A DNA stretch of 16,846 nucleotides from Sphingomonadales bacterium (GTDB lineage Bacteria; Pseudomonadota; Alphaproteobacteria; Sphingomonadales; Sphingomonadaceae): positions 1 to 16,846 of the forward strand of contig RDXA01000350.1 of NCBI GenBank assembly GCA_004292705.1, given 5' to 3'. A program made the translations under genes and the position numbers. The notes under the pieces were generated by a model that saw only the letters and a program-made list of their open reading frames with translations, was not told where the DNA came from and did no database searches. Below are positions 7,577-14,912 of this stretch, piece after piece; positions within the stretch are counted from its first letter, which is position 1, and each line of letters starts with the position of its first letter.

Positions 7577-8560
7577 TTAACGCCCCGGCGCCTGTGATGC
7601 ATCGATTGCCTGTGCAGCCTCGCTGTCCGGAACTTCCGACGTAGGTTCGCCCGTCGGCACGGTCTCGGCGGCAGACGGACGAGGAGCCACACGGCGGCGA
7701 ACGGTTCGCGGCGGCGCAGAGGTCTCGCCTGCCAGCGGGCTCGCGGTGTTCGCCACAGCCGGAGCCGCCGCGCGCGCGACCAGAGCCGCTGCCGAAACCG
7801 GCATGTCCGAAATTGTCTCCGGCCGGTCAGACAGCTTTGCGACCGACTGGCCGCCGATTGTCACTGCCAGTGCATCGGGCCGACCAGTATTGATCCGCGG
7901 ATCGCGCGCTGCCACCGGCACCTCCACTGTCTCGCCCTGCTTCAGCCTGCGTTCGGTCAGCCGCTCGCCACCCTCTTCGTAAAGCCGCACCCAGATGCCG
8001 TCTTCGAGCGCGGTCAGCACAACCGGGCCGCTGGGCACCGCTGCAGGCGCAGCAGCGGCAAGAGTGGTAGCTGGTGCCGGCGCGGTGGCGTCAGGCGTCG
8101 GCGAAATCAGAGAGCCCGGCACGCTTCCAGCGCCGAAATAGCTGTTGTAGAAGGCAAAAGCCCCGATCGCGAAGATCAGCACCGCACCGCCCATGGCCCA
8201 GGCGAGACCTGCCGAAGGCAGCCGCGCGGGATCACCCGGCTCCATCGCCTGCGAAGGCACCGTGCGCCGCATCGACCCATCGGCCAGTTCGGCGCGGACC
8301 GCCTCGGTCATCGCCACCTCGTCAAGCCCGACGGCCTTGGCAAAGGTTCGTGAAAAGCCGATCGCGTAGGCGCGCGAGGGCAGGTTCTCGAAATTGCCGG
8401 CCTCGATCGCCTCCAGATGGCGCAGCGGAATGCGCGTTTCGGCGGCGATATGGGCAAGATCGAGCCGCAGTGCCTCGCGTGCTGCGCGCAAGCTCGCGCC
8501 CGGCCCGGCAAGGCCCGGTTCCTGCGCGGTGCCTGCGCTATTGAGTTCTTCGCTGTCCAT
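7577..8560 (-). CDS. rodZ: RodZ-like helix-turn-helix membrane protein
   Basis: Single-pass inner-membrane protein of RodZ architecture; in known relatives the cytoplasmic HTH binds MreB and helps set rod shape. From ATG 8560 it has 327 residues: an HTH_25/Xre-like domain (about 22-83, with SLRAAREALRLDLAHIAAETRI), one TM helix (about 116-138), an Ala/Pro linker, and a DUF4115-type periplasmic beta domain (about 185-255, with GIWVRLYEEGGERLTERRLKQGETVEVP). The tail is Ala/Pro/Arg-rich. An in-frame GTG at 8635 would add 25 residues of non-domain sequence; ATG 8560 is preferred because a TTGACA element sits where that GTG would demand transcription further upstream. It lies between ptsP and cpoB on the same strand. 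A transcription-regulator role is possible but less likely given the TM and DUF4115. Confidence 0.87.
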   Translation of the reverse strand: MDSEELNSAGTAQEPGLAGPGASLRAAREALRLDLAHIAAETRIPLRHLEAIEAGNFENLPSRAYAIGFSRTFAKAVGLDEVAMTEAVRAELADGSMRRTVPSQAMEPGDPARLPSAGLAWAMGGAVLIFAIGAFAFYNSYFGAGSVPGSLISPTPDATAPAPATTLAAAAPAAVPSGPVVLTALEDGIWVRLYEEGGERLTERRLKQGETVEVPVAARDPRINTGRPDALAVTIGGQSVAKLSDRPETISDMPVSAAALVARAAAPAVANTASPLAGETSAPPRTVRRRVAPRPSAAETVPTGEPTSEVPDSEAAQAIDASQAPGR

Positions 8561-8628
8561 GTGACCCGGGTCCCGCGCCTTCTTGCGAGGCTTGAGTGAG
8601 AGAATGTGCGTGAATTGTCCTTGAACGG

Positions 8629-8657
8629 GACTCACCCTGTGCGAGGCGTCCTGTCAA
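8629..8657 (-). promoter_or_regulatory. Candidate promoter for the rodZ-like gene
   Basis: On the minus strand a perfect TTGACA -35 element occupies 8657-8652. Seventeen bases later lies a poor -10 (about 8634-8629, TGAGTC). The site is in the 151-bp gap between ptsP and the rodZ-like gene. A start near 8622 would leave a leader of about 60 bases before ATG 8560. The -10 mismatch keeps confidence low. Confidence 0.3.
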
Positions 8658-8711
8658 GCTTCGCCATAGCACTCCAGCGCACCGCGCGCACGCTTCTCCG
8701 CATGCACGGCG

Positions 8712-10997
8712 TCAATCATATTCGATGTCGCGCGCATCGGCCCACGCCGCAAGCTGCTCTCGCAGGCTTTGCTCCGGGCTCAGGAGCCAGCCGGTCATGG
8801 CTGACGTGAGCTCGGCCAGATCGACCTTGCGCACCAGTTCCTTGATCGGGCCGACAGCGGCCGGCGTGATCGAGAGGCGGCGATATCCGATCCCCATCAG
8901 GGCCAGCGCCTCCAGTCTGCGCCCGCCCATCTCGCCGCATACCCCGATATCGACCCCGCTGCCGACGCTGTTTTGCATCACCCGGCGAAGGAAGCGGAGG
9001 ATCGACGGGCTGAGCCAGTCATAGCGTTCCGCCAGCTTGGGATTGGCGCGGTCGGCGGCGAACAGGAACTGGGTCAGATCATTGGTGCCGATCGACAGGA
9101 AGGAGAGGCGCGGCAGCAACATGTCGAGCACCTCGGCAAGCGCGGGCACCTCCAGCATCGCGCCGAAATGAATGCGTTCGGGCAGGAGCTTCTTCTGCGC
9201 CCGCAGGAAGGCGAGCTGTTCGTCGAACACGGCCTTGGCGGCATCGAACTCCCAGGGCTCGGAGACCATCGGGAACATCACGTAGAGCGAGCGCCCCCCG
9301 GCCGCCTCCATCAGCGCGCGCGCCTGGATCTTCATCAGGCCTTCGCGCTCCAGCGCGAGGCGCAGCGCGCGCCAGCCCATCGCCGGGTTTTCGTCCTGCG
9401 CGGCGATCTCCGAGGCGAGATAGGGCACCGACTTGTCGCCGCCGATATCGACCGTGCGGAAGATCACCGGCTTGTCGCCAGCGGCATCGAGCACGTCACG
9501 GTAGAGCCGGGTCTGGCGCTCGCGCTGCGGCAGGGTGGCGGAGACGAGGAACTGGAACTCGGTGCGGAACAAGCCCACCCCGTCCGCGCCAGTCATCGCC
9601 AGCGCACTCATATCGTCGCGCAGGCCTGCGTTCATCATCACCTGAATGCGCGTGCCGCAGCGGGTGAAGGGCTCGACATCCCTGAGCGAGGCATAGGCCG
9701 CCTGCTTCTCGCGGCTCTTGGCGAAGCGCGCGTGAAATGCATCGGCGACCTGCGGCAGCGGACGGATGATGGCATTGCCGGCGCTGGCATCGAGCAGGAT
9801 CTCGTCGCCTTCGCGGATCGTCGCGCGCACGCCCCCACCCTTGCCGTGGTTGATCCGGCCGAGAACAGGCACATTCATCGCTCGCGCCACGATCACCACG
9901 TGCGCGGTGAGTGATCCTTCCTCGAGGATAACGCCTTTCAGCCGCCGCTTGTCATATTCGAGCAGCTCAGCCGGACCGAGGTTGCGCGCGATCAGGATCG
10001 TGTCCTTGCGAAGGCCCTGCGATGCCGCAGTGCCGACCTGCCCGGCGACGATCCGGATCAACCGGTTCGCCAGATCTTCCAGATCGTGCATCCGGTCGGC
10101 CAGCAGCGGATCGTCGATCTCGCGCATCCGCATCCGCGTGTGTTGCTGCACTCGCTCGATCGCCGCTTCGGCGGTGAGACCGCTGTCGATCGCCTCGTTG
10201 ATGCGCCGCGACCAGCCTTCGTCGTAGGCGAACATCTTGTAGGTTTCGAGCACCTCTTCATGCTCGCCGCCGACGCCGAATTCGGCCTGGCTGGCGAGGG
10301 TGTCGATCTGTTCGCGCATCCGGTCGAAGGCGCGGTAGACGCGCTGGCGCTCGGCCTCGATGTCCTCGGCCATAACCTGCGTGATCTCGACGCGCGGCTG
10401 GTGGTAGACGGCAACCCCGGCGCCCAGCCCCTTGACCAGCGTCAGACCGGTGAGGCTCTGCGGGCCAGTCTGCTCCTGCGTCAGCCCGCGCGCTTCTTCC
10501 TCATCGACCAGTTCGGCATTGGCGATCAGCTCGCTCAGAACCATCGCGGTGGTCTGGAGCGCCTCGATCTCGACCTCTTCATAGCGGCGCGGCTCGACAT
10601 GCTGGACGCACAGCACGCCCACCGCGCGTTCGCGGTAGACGATCGGCACCCCGGCGAAGGAGTGGAATTTCTCCTCGCCCGTTTCGGGGCGATACTGGAA
10701 ATCGGGATGAGCCTTGGCCTCGGCAAGATTGAGGGTATCGACCTTCTGCGCGATCGCGCCGGTCAGCCCCTCGCCAATCGCCATGCGGGTGACGTGCACG
10801 GCGCTCTGGTTGAGGCCGCGGGTGGCGAACAGCTCCAGCATCCCCTCGCGCAGCAGGTAGATCGAGCACACCTCGCTCGACAAGCATTCGCCGATGATCT
10901 CGACCACCTGATCAAGCTTGGCCTGCGCGTGCATGCGCGATGCCATGACCTCGGTGAGGCGCATCAATATCTGGCGGGCGGCGGCGGCGGCGGTCAT
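8712..10997 (-). CDS. ptsP: Phosphoenolpyruvate-protein phosphotransferase PtsP (nitrogen PTS enzyme I, GAF domain)
   Basis: EI-Ntr takes phosphate from PEP and passes it to the HPr-like protein NPr at the head of the nitrogen-related PTS, a regulatory rather than sugar-import chain. From ATG 10997 it has 761 residues. A GAF domain (about 18-160) binds small ligands in this family. A PEP-utiliser N domain (about 185-310) follows. The swivelling phosphohistidine domain has His366 within EEGSLTAHVVIVAR. The PEP-binding TIM barrel (about 440-735) carries GVGLFRTEFQF, SIGTNDLTQF and the catalytic Cys687 in VCGEMGG. A GTG one codon upstream (11000) is an alternative start; ATG gives the usual short M-T-A-A-A opening. 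The alanine codons there form a GCC/GCG run. It is the first gene of the minus-strand block; its partners (NPr, EIIA-Ntr) are elsewhere. Confidence 0.95.
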   Translation of the reverse strand: MTAAAAARQILMRLTEVMASRMHAQAKLDQVVEIIGECLSSEVCSIYLLREGMLELFATRGLNQSAVHVTRMAIGEGLTGAIAQKVDTLNLAEAKAHPDFQYRPETGEEKFHSFAGVPIVYRERAVGVLCVQHVEPRRYEEVEIEALQTTAMVLSELIANAELVDEEEARGLTQEQTGPQSLTGLTLVKGLGAGVAVYHQPRVEITQVMAEDIEAERQRVYRAFDRMREQIDTLASQAEFGVGGEHEEVLETYKMFAYDEGWSRRINEAIDSGLTAEAAIERVQQHTRMRMREIDDPLLADRMHDLEDLANRLIRIVAGQVGTAASQGLRKDTILIARNLGPAELLEYDKRRLKGVILEEGSLTAHVVIVARAMNVPVLGRINHGKGGGVRATIREGDEILLDASAGNAIIRPLPQVADAFHARFAKSREKQAAYASLRDVEPFTRCGTRIQVMMNAGLRDDMSALAMTGADGVGLFRTEFQFLVSATLPQRERQTRLYRDVLDAAGDKPVIFRTVDIGGDKSVPYLASEIAAQDENPAMGWRALRLALEREGLMKIQARALMEAAGGRSLYVMFPMVSEPWEFDAAKAVFDEQLAFLRAQKKLLPERIHFGAMLEVPALAEVLDMLLPRLSFLSIGTNDLTQFLFAADRANPKLAERYDWLSPSILRFLRRVMQNSVGSGVDIGVCGEMGGRRLEALALMGIGYRRLSITPAAVGPIKELVRKVDLAELTSAMTGWLLSPEQSLREQLAAWADARDIEYD

Positions 10998-11081
10998 CAC
11001 GCGTGAGACTTATTCATTCCACGCGGCAAATGCAAAAGCCGTGATCGCGGCGCGCCGCGCCCGGTGGATGATCGGTCGCCG

Positions 11082-11249
11082 TCAGACGCCGGAAATTTCT
11101 TCCTTCAATCGCAGCTTCTGCTTTTTGAGGGACTGGATCATCGCGGTGTCGGGCACTGGCCGGGCCAGCTCGTCGCGCAAGCGGGCTTCGAGGCCGGCAT
11201 GCTTGCTCTGGAGGGCGTGGAGGTGGGATGACACTGCGGTCGATGCCAT
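11082..11249 (-). CDS. DUF465 (YdcH-like) small protein, copy 1
   Basis: A 55-residue, highly helical protein: MASTAVSSHLHALQSKHAGLEARLRDEL, then a proline break and SLKKQKLRLKEEISGV. The heptad-like helix followed by LKKxKLRLKEEI is the DUF465/YdcH signature. The family forms short helical hairpins and has no settled function. Much longer upstream open frames exist, but the ATG at 11249 has a textbook AGGAG eight bases before it and starts at the family's usual position. It diverges from a second DUF465 gene 287 bp away. Downstream on the same strand, ptsP begins after an 84-bp gap, so read-through into ptsP is possible. Confidence 0.88.
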   Translation of the reverse strand: MASTAVSSHLHALQSKHAGLEARLRDELARPVPDTAMIQSLKKQKLRLKEEISGV

Positions 11250-11536
11250 TATGCGTTCTCCTGTCCATGCGGGGGAATGCCCCCGGAAAGGCGACTCGGC
11301 ACGTAATGCGGCCGGGCCGCAGGTTTCTTGAAACCACAGGCACGCTAGCTTGCAAAGCCCTGATGACTGCTTAATCGGCGCAACCGCAGCAGCGTGCGGC
11401 GAAGCGTTGGAATGCATCGTGTCATCGCGGGGTGAAATCTGCGCAAGCCATCTACCAAATCCGCGCGGGAACGCGTAGCGCGTCGCAGCATTTGCGCGGC
11501 AGGGCCGCATGAGCGAGGAAGGGATCAAAGGCAACG
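11250..11536. other. Inverted-repeat-rich spacer between two divergent DUF465 genes
   Basis: This 287-bp stretch is the longest without a gene, and I see no coding region in it. It holds a string of small perfect inverted repeats. They are CGGGGG/CCCCCG with a 4-base loop (11270-11285), TGCGGC/GCCGCA with a 3-base loop (11307-11321), GGTTTC/GAAACC around two bases (11322-11335), CCGCA/TGCGG with a 6-base loop (11384-11399) and ACGCG/CGCGT with a 3-base loop (11471-11483). A GACTC site (11293-11297) matches the GANTC methylation motif of alphaproteobacteria. It must hold promoters for both flanking genes; none with a strong consensus is apparent. A small RNA or structured leader is possible. 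Confidence 0.5.
11258..11262 (-). promoter_or_regulatory. Ribosome binding site deciding the DUF465 copy 1 start
   Basis: AGGAG on the minus strand, eight bases ahead of ATG 11249. It selects this start over in-frame upstream extensions. A GC-rich 6-bp hairpin (11270-11285) lies immediately 5' of it in the mRNA. Confidence 0.75.
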
Positions 11537-11746
11537 ATGACCGAGCAGGAGCTCAGGAAAACGCTCGAATTGCTCAAGACCGAGCATCGCGACCTCGACG
11601 CCGCGATTGCTGCCCTGACGGAGGCAGCCCGCGGCAGTGCGTCTGCCGACATGCTGCAGATCGCCCGCCTCAAGAAGCGCAAGCTGCGCCTCAAGGACCA
11701 GATCGCGATCATCGAAGACACGCTGCTGCCCGACATCATCGCCTGA
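11537..11746 (+). CDS. DUF465 (YdcH-like) small protein, copy 2
   Basis: A 69-residue helical protein, MTEQELRKTLELLKTEHRDLDAAIAALTE followed by ADMLQIARLKKRKLRLKDQIAIIEDTLLPDIIA. It shows the DUF465/YdcH pattern of two helices with the signature LKKRKLRLKDQI and a longer C-terminus than copy 1. The start ATG follows AAAGG with five bases of spacing. It is transcribed away from copy 1 and towards rcdA, 162 bp downstream. The function of the family is unknown. A hairpin lies just after the stop. Confidence 0.9.
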   Translation: MTEQELRKTLELLKTEHRDLDAAIAALTEAARGSASADMLQIARLKKRKLRLKDQIAIIEDTLLPDIIA

Positions 11747-11760
11747 TCTGCCCTGATCGC

Positions 11761-11793
11761 GCCGGCGCATGAAGACGCAAGCTGCGAACCGGC
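11761..11793 (+). terminator. Hairpin downstream of DUF465 copy 2
   Basis: GCCGGCGCA (11761-11769) pairs with TGCG (11783-11786) plus CCGGC (11789-11793): nine base pairs with a two-A bulge and a 13-base loop, starting 15 bases after the stop. No T-run follows directly, so termination strength is doubtful; mRNA 3'-end protection is the alternative. Confidence 0.35.
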
Positions 11794-11818
11794 ATGGTAA
11801 GCGAAATCTTAATTCTGT

Positions 11819-11830
11819 TCCCGCGCGGGA
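11819..11830. repeat. 12-bp perfect palindrome upstream of rcdA
   Basis: TCCCGCGCGGGA is a perfect palindrome 79 bases before the rcdA ATG, in the only gap that can hold an rcdA promoter. It could be an operator for a dimeric regulator or a chance GC palindrome; one copy gives no way to decide. Confidence 0.35.
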
Positions 11831-11908
11831 CGCTGGCAAAAATTGCTTGGAAAGTAACCATGCTTCCGGTGGCGAGAGTGGCCTTGGCCGCGTAGGCTGC
11901 CGCGCATC

Positions 11909-12370
11909 ATGGCCCGCACCACCAATCTTTCGCGCCCGATCATCGAGGCTCTCTACACCGAAGCCCTCGTGCTTGCCGACGAGGTGCGCGCCGTTTTCGC
12001 CGCCGGCACGCGCGAGCCGCTGGCGGGTGAGGACGCCTTTATGCGCCTTGCGCTGTCCACTGAAGGGCTCAAGACCACCACCCGGATGATGCATGTGCTG
12101 GCCTGGCTGCTGAACCAGCGCGCGCTATTCTCGGGCGAGCTGAGCGAACATCAGGTGCGTCTGCACGGCGCACTGCCGCCTGATCGCGGCGCGGACGAAA
12201 ACCAGCTGGCGCTGCTCGAGCCGGAAACCCGCGAGCTGATCGCCGATACCGAAAAACTCCATCAACGCATCGCCCGGCTCGACGAGGCGTGGCGCCAGCA
12301 TTTCGAGATGGCCTCGCCCGCGCGCGCGTTTCAGGAACGCATCGGGCGTGAGTTCGGGCGACTGGGGTAA
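11909..12370 (+). CDS. rcdA: RcdA-like protein (DUF1465), regulator of CtrA degradation
   Basis: A 153-residue cytoplasmic all-helical protein. The core STEGLKTTTRMMHVLAWLLNQRALFSGELS (about residues 50-79) is the most conserved part of the DUF1465/RcdA family. The N-terminal helix (SRPIIEALYTEALVLADEV) and C-terminal helical segment (LIADTEKLHQRIARLDEAW) fit a three-helix bundle. In Caulobacter, RcdA is an adaptor that, with CpdR and PopA, brings CtrA and other substrates to ClpXP during the cell cycle. That function is known for Caulobacter and inferred here; the role in sphingomonads may differ. No clp, cpdR or ctrA gene is in the window. It lies downstream of DUF465 copy 2 and converges on glpK. 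Confidence 0.86.
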   Translation: MARTTNLSRPIIEALYTEALVLADEVRAVFAAGTREPLAGEDAFMRLALSTEGLKTTTRMMHVLAWLLNQRALFSGELSEHQVRLHGALPPDRGADENQLALLEPETRELIADTEKLHQRIARLDEAWRQHFEMASPARAFQERIGREFGRLG

Positions 12371-12391
12371 CGGCCGCGAGCTTTGCTTTCG

Positions 12392-12408
12392 CCCCCTTTC
12401 GGTGGGGG
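12392..12408. terminator. Possible bidirectional terminator between rcdA and glpK
   Basis: CCCCC (12392-12396) and GGGGG (12404-12408) bracket a 7-base loop in the 46-bp convergent gap, with T-rich sequence on one side and AA on the other (an alternative pairing CCTTTC/GGAAGG overlaps it). The position between two convergent stops fits a shared terminator, but there is no proper U-tract. Confidence 0.4.
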
Positions 12409-12416
12409 AAGGCCAA

Positions 12417-13889
12417 TCAAGCCGCGGCCAAAGCCTTCCTCCAACCCGCCAGCCGCGCATCCCTGGCCTCGGCATCCATCTGCGGTTCGAACCGGTGGAG
12501 CCGTCCGCGCATCGCCTGGGCCGCCGTGCCCAGATCGGGATACATTCCCACCCCGCACGCCGCCAGCATCGCCGCTCCCAGCGCCGTCGTCTCGACAAAG
12601 CCCGGACGCTCGACCGGAATGCCGAGCATGTCGGCCAGATCTTGCGCCATCCAGTCATTGGCCGACATCCCGCCATCAATCCTGAGCGTCTGCCACGGCG
12701 CGCCGTCAGCGGTGTAGGCCGCGCACAGGTCATGCGTCTGGTGCGCCATCGCTTCCAGAGCCGCGCGCGCCAGTTCTGCCTTGCCCGTCGAGAAGGAAAG
12801 CCCCGCAATCACGCCGCGCGCCTCGGCCCGCCAGTGCGGTGCACCCAGACCCGATAGAGCAGGTACGATCACCACCCCGCCGCTATCGCGAATAGATCGC
12901 GCCAGTTCCTCGGTCTGGCTCGCCATTTCAACAATCCCGAGCGAATCCCTGAGCCATTGCACCAGGCTCCCCGCGACGAAGACCGATCCTTCGATGGCAT
13001 AGGTGCGACTGCCCTCGATCTGGGTCAGCACCGTGCCGAGCAAGCGATTGGTGGAGCGCGGGATGCGGTGACCCTGACACGTCAGCACGAAGGCACCGGT
13101 GCCATAGGTGGCCTTGGTCTGACCCGGTGCCAGACACGCCTGCCCGATGGTTGCGGCCTGCTGATCACCCGCAAGGCCGGTGATCGGGATGGCCCGGCCG
13201 AATAGGGGCGGATCGGTCATCGCCAATGGCCCGGCCATGTCCACCACGCCGGGCAGCGTCGCAAGCGGAACGCCGAGCAGGTCACACAGTCCTTCATCAA
13301 ACTGCGCGTCCTCCAGCCCCATCAACAAGGTACGGCTGGCGTTGCTGGCATCGGTGATATGCGCTGCACCCCCGGTGAGCTTGTAGGTCAGCCAGCTTTC
13401 GACCGTCCCGAAAGCGAGCGTGCCCTTGTCCGCCGCTGCCTTCACCTCAGGCACATTGTCGAGCATCCAGCGCATCTTGGTGCCCGAGAAATAGGGATCG
13501 AGCAGCAACCCGGTGCGCTGCTGCACACCCGCTTCGTGGCCTGCATCGCGCAGGGCAGCGCAAAAGGGCTCGGTGCGGCGGTCCTGCCAGACGATGGCAT
13601 TGGTCAGAGGCTCGCCGTTCGCCTTGTCCCACGCCACCACCGTCTCGCGCTGGTTGGTGATACCGATTGCCGCAATGCTCGCCGCACCGCCTGCCTTGGG
13701 CACCACCGCCTGCGCGCAGGCGAGCGTCTTGTCCCAGATTTCGCGCGGGTCATGCTCAACCCAGCCCGATTGCGGGTAATGCTGCGTCAGCGGCTCCTGC
13801 GCGCTCGCAACGAGCACCCCATCGCTGGCGAACAGCATTGCACGGGTGGACGTGGTGCCTTCATCGAGCACCAGAATGTAGTCGGCCAT
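12417..13889 (-). CDS. glpK: Glycerol kinase GlpK
   Basis: FGGY-family kinase that phosphorylates glycerol to sn-glycerol 3-phosphate with ATP, trapping it in the cytoplasm. From ATG 13889 it has 490 residues, close to the usual 500. Visible motifs are the N-terminal phosphate loop LDEGTTSTRAMLF (about 6-18), ITNQRETVVAWD, IVWQDRRT, DASNASRTLLM, the ATP-domain stretch GDQQAATIGQ...GTGAFVL, and the C-terminal IDGGMSANDWMAQDLADML. The start is fixed by GAGG seven bases upstream and by the glycerol-kinase N-terminus; the frame stays open further upstream but is not GlpK-like. No glpF, glpD or glpR is adjacent, so transport and dehydrogenation genes must lie elsewhere. It diverges from the MBL-fold gene over 55 bp. 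Confidence 0.96.
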   Translation of the reverse strand: MADYILVLDEGTTSTRAMLFASDGVLVASAQEPLTQHYPQSGWVEHDPREIWDKTLACAQAVVPKAGGAASIAAIGITNQRETVVAWDKANGEPLTNAIVWQDRRTEPFCAALRDAGHEAGVQQRTGLLLDPYFSGTKMRWMLDNVPEVKAAADKGTLAFGTVESWLTYKLTGGAAHITDASNASRTLLMGLEDAQFDEGLCDLLGVPLATLPGVVDMAGPLAMTDPPLFGRAIPITGLAGDQQAATIGQACLAPGQTKATYGTGAFVLTCQGHRIPRSTNRLLGTVLTQIEGSRTYAIEGSVFVAGSLVQWLRDSLGIVEMASQTEELARSIRDSGGVVIVPALSGLGAPHWRAEARGVIAGLSFSTGKAELARAALEAMAHQTHDLCAAYTADGAPWQTLRIDGGMSANDWMAQDLADMLGIPVERPGFVETTALGAAMLAACGVGMYPDLGTAAQAMRGRLHRFEPQMDAEARDARLAGWRKALAAA

Positions 13890-13944
13890 CGGTATTCCTC
13901 TCTCCGGCGTGACATCTGCCACGGCGCTCGCCATATGCAAGGCC

Positions 13945-14838
13945 ATGGTCACGATCCCTCCCCAGCCCTGGCCCACCGGCTTGGCCGAAGATGTCGAGCC
14001 GCTGGTGCGCCGCGTGCTCGCGCCCAATCCCTCGCCCTATACTTTCACCGGTACCCAGACCTATGTCGTCGGCATGGCGGACGGGCCGGACTGCGCAGTG
14101 ATCGATCCCGGCCCGAACGAGGCTGCGCATATCGATGCAATCATCGCCGCCGTGGCGGGGCGCAAGGTGGTGGCGATCATGTGCACCCACACCCACCGCG
14201 ATCACTCGCCCGCCGCCGCACCCTTGGCGGAGCGCATGGGCGCGCCCATCGTCGGCTGCGCGCCGCTGATGCTGGCGGTGGACGTATTGCAGAAATGGGG
14301 CCCGCGCTCGGACGAGGCCTTCGATCCCACTTACGCTCCCGACCGCGTGTTGCTCGACGGCGAGGGCATGCGCGGCACCGGCTGGACTCTGACCGCCGTC
14401 GCAACCCCGGGGCACACCTCCAACCACCTGTGCTTCGCGCTGGAGGAATCGGGCGCATTGTTCACCGGCGACCACGTGATGGGCTGGTCGACCAGTGTCG
14501 TGATCCCGCCGGATGGCGACATGCGCGATTACATGGCGAGCCTCGACAAGCTGATGGCGCGCGATGACGTGCGCTATCACTCGGCCCACGGCGCGGCGAT
14601 CGACAAGCCCCGCCAGCTGGTGCGCGGCATGATCGGCCACCGCCGCCAGCGCGAGGCGCAGATCCTGCGCCTCCTGGGCGAGGCCGCGCGGCCGGTGAGC
14701 GGCTTTATCCCCGAGATGTACAAAGGCCTCGACCCGCGTCTGATCGGGGCGGCAGAAATGAGCGTGACCGCGCATCTGCTCGATCTGGAGAAGCGTGGGA
14801 TCGTCGTGCGCGACGGGGATGTCTGGGCGACGCGCTAA
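13945..14838 (+). CDS. MBL-fold metallo-hydrolase (LACTB2-like)
   Basis: Probable soluble zinc hydrolase with a metallo-beta-lactamase fold. From ATG 13945 it has 297 residues. The metal motif THTHRDHSPAA supplies His82, His84, Asp86 and His87. A further ligand region is TPGHTSNHLCF, then FTGDHVMGWSTSVV and HSAHGAAI near the C-terminal end of the fold. A helical/winged-helix tail of about 80 residues (RQREAQILRLL...AEMSVTAHLLDLEKRGIVV) matches the LACTB2-like subgroup, some of which are endoribonucleases; the substrate here is unknown. An in-frame GTG at 13909 would add twelve residues but has no ribosome site, and ATG 13945 has AAGG rather close (two bases), so the start is uncertain. Confidence 0.9.
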   Translation: MVTIPPQPWPTGLAEDVEPLVRRVLAPNPSPYTFTGTQTYVVGMADGPDCAVIDPGPNEAAHIDAIIAAVAGRKVVAIMCTHTHRDHSPAAAPLAERMGAPIVGCAPLMLAVDVLQKWGPRSDEAFDPTYAPDRVLLDGEGMRGTGWTLTAVATPGHTSNHLCFALEESGALFTGDHVMGWSTSVVIPPDGDMRDYMASLDKLMARDDVRYHSAHGAAIDKPRQLVRGMIGHRRQREAQILRLLGEAARPVSGFIPEMYKGLDPRLIGAAEMSVTAHLLDLEKRGIVVRDGDVWATR

Positions 14839-14912
14839 GTTCTCCGCTTGCACCTTCCCGCAATCCATGTTCCTTTTTCAAGGCGGGTCGCGCTGCGGAG
14901 GGGATGAGGCAG

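Noticed and set aside
7511..7580. TTAACC-type half sites resembling CtrA boxes near the end of the rodZ-like gene
   Set aside because: They do not form the TTAA-N7-TTAA spacing of a CtrA box. The same is true of the single TTAA upstream of rcdA near 11809-11812.
8973..9914. Plus-strand open frame inside ptsP
   Set aside because: It is antisense to the well-supported PEP-binding domain of PtsP; the same holds for the frame at 10086-11006.
10978..10993. GCG trinucleotide run at the ptsP start
   Set aside because: It simply encodes the alanine run at the PtsP N-terminus in preferred GC-rich codons; it is short and not a separate repeat element.
11250..11534. Upstream extension of DUF465 copy 1 to about 150 residues
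   Set aside because: The extra ~95 residues have no family resemblance and run through the spacer hairpins; a textbook AGGAG precedes the internal ATG at 11249.
13861..14868. 335-codon minus-strand frame opposite the MBL-fold gene
   Set aside because: The plus strand carries the intact zinc motif THTHRDH; the opposite frame is a GC shadow.
14848..14876. TTGCAC as a -35 element for the seven-TM gene
   Set aside because: No acceptable -10 sequence lies at a 16-18 base spacing.
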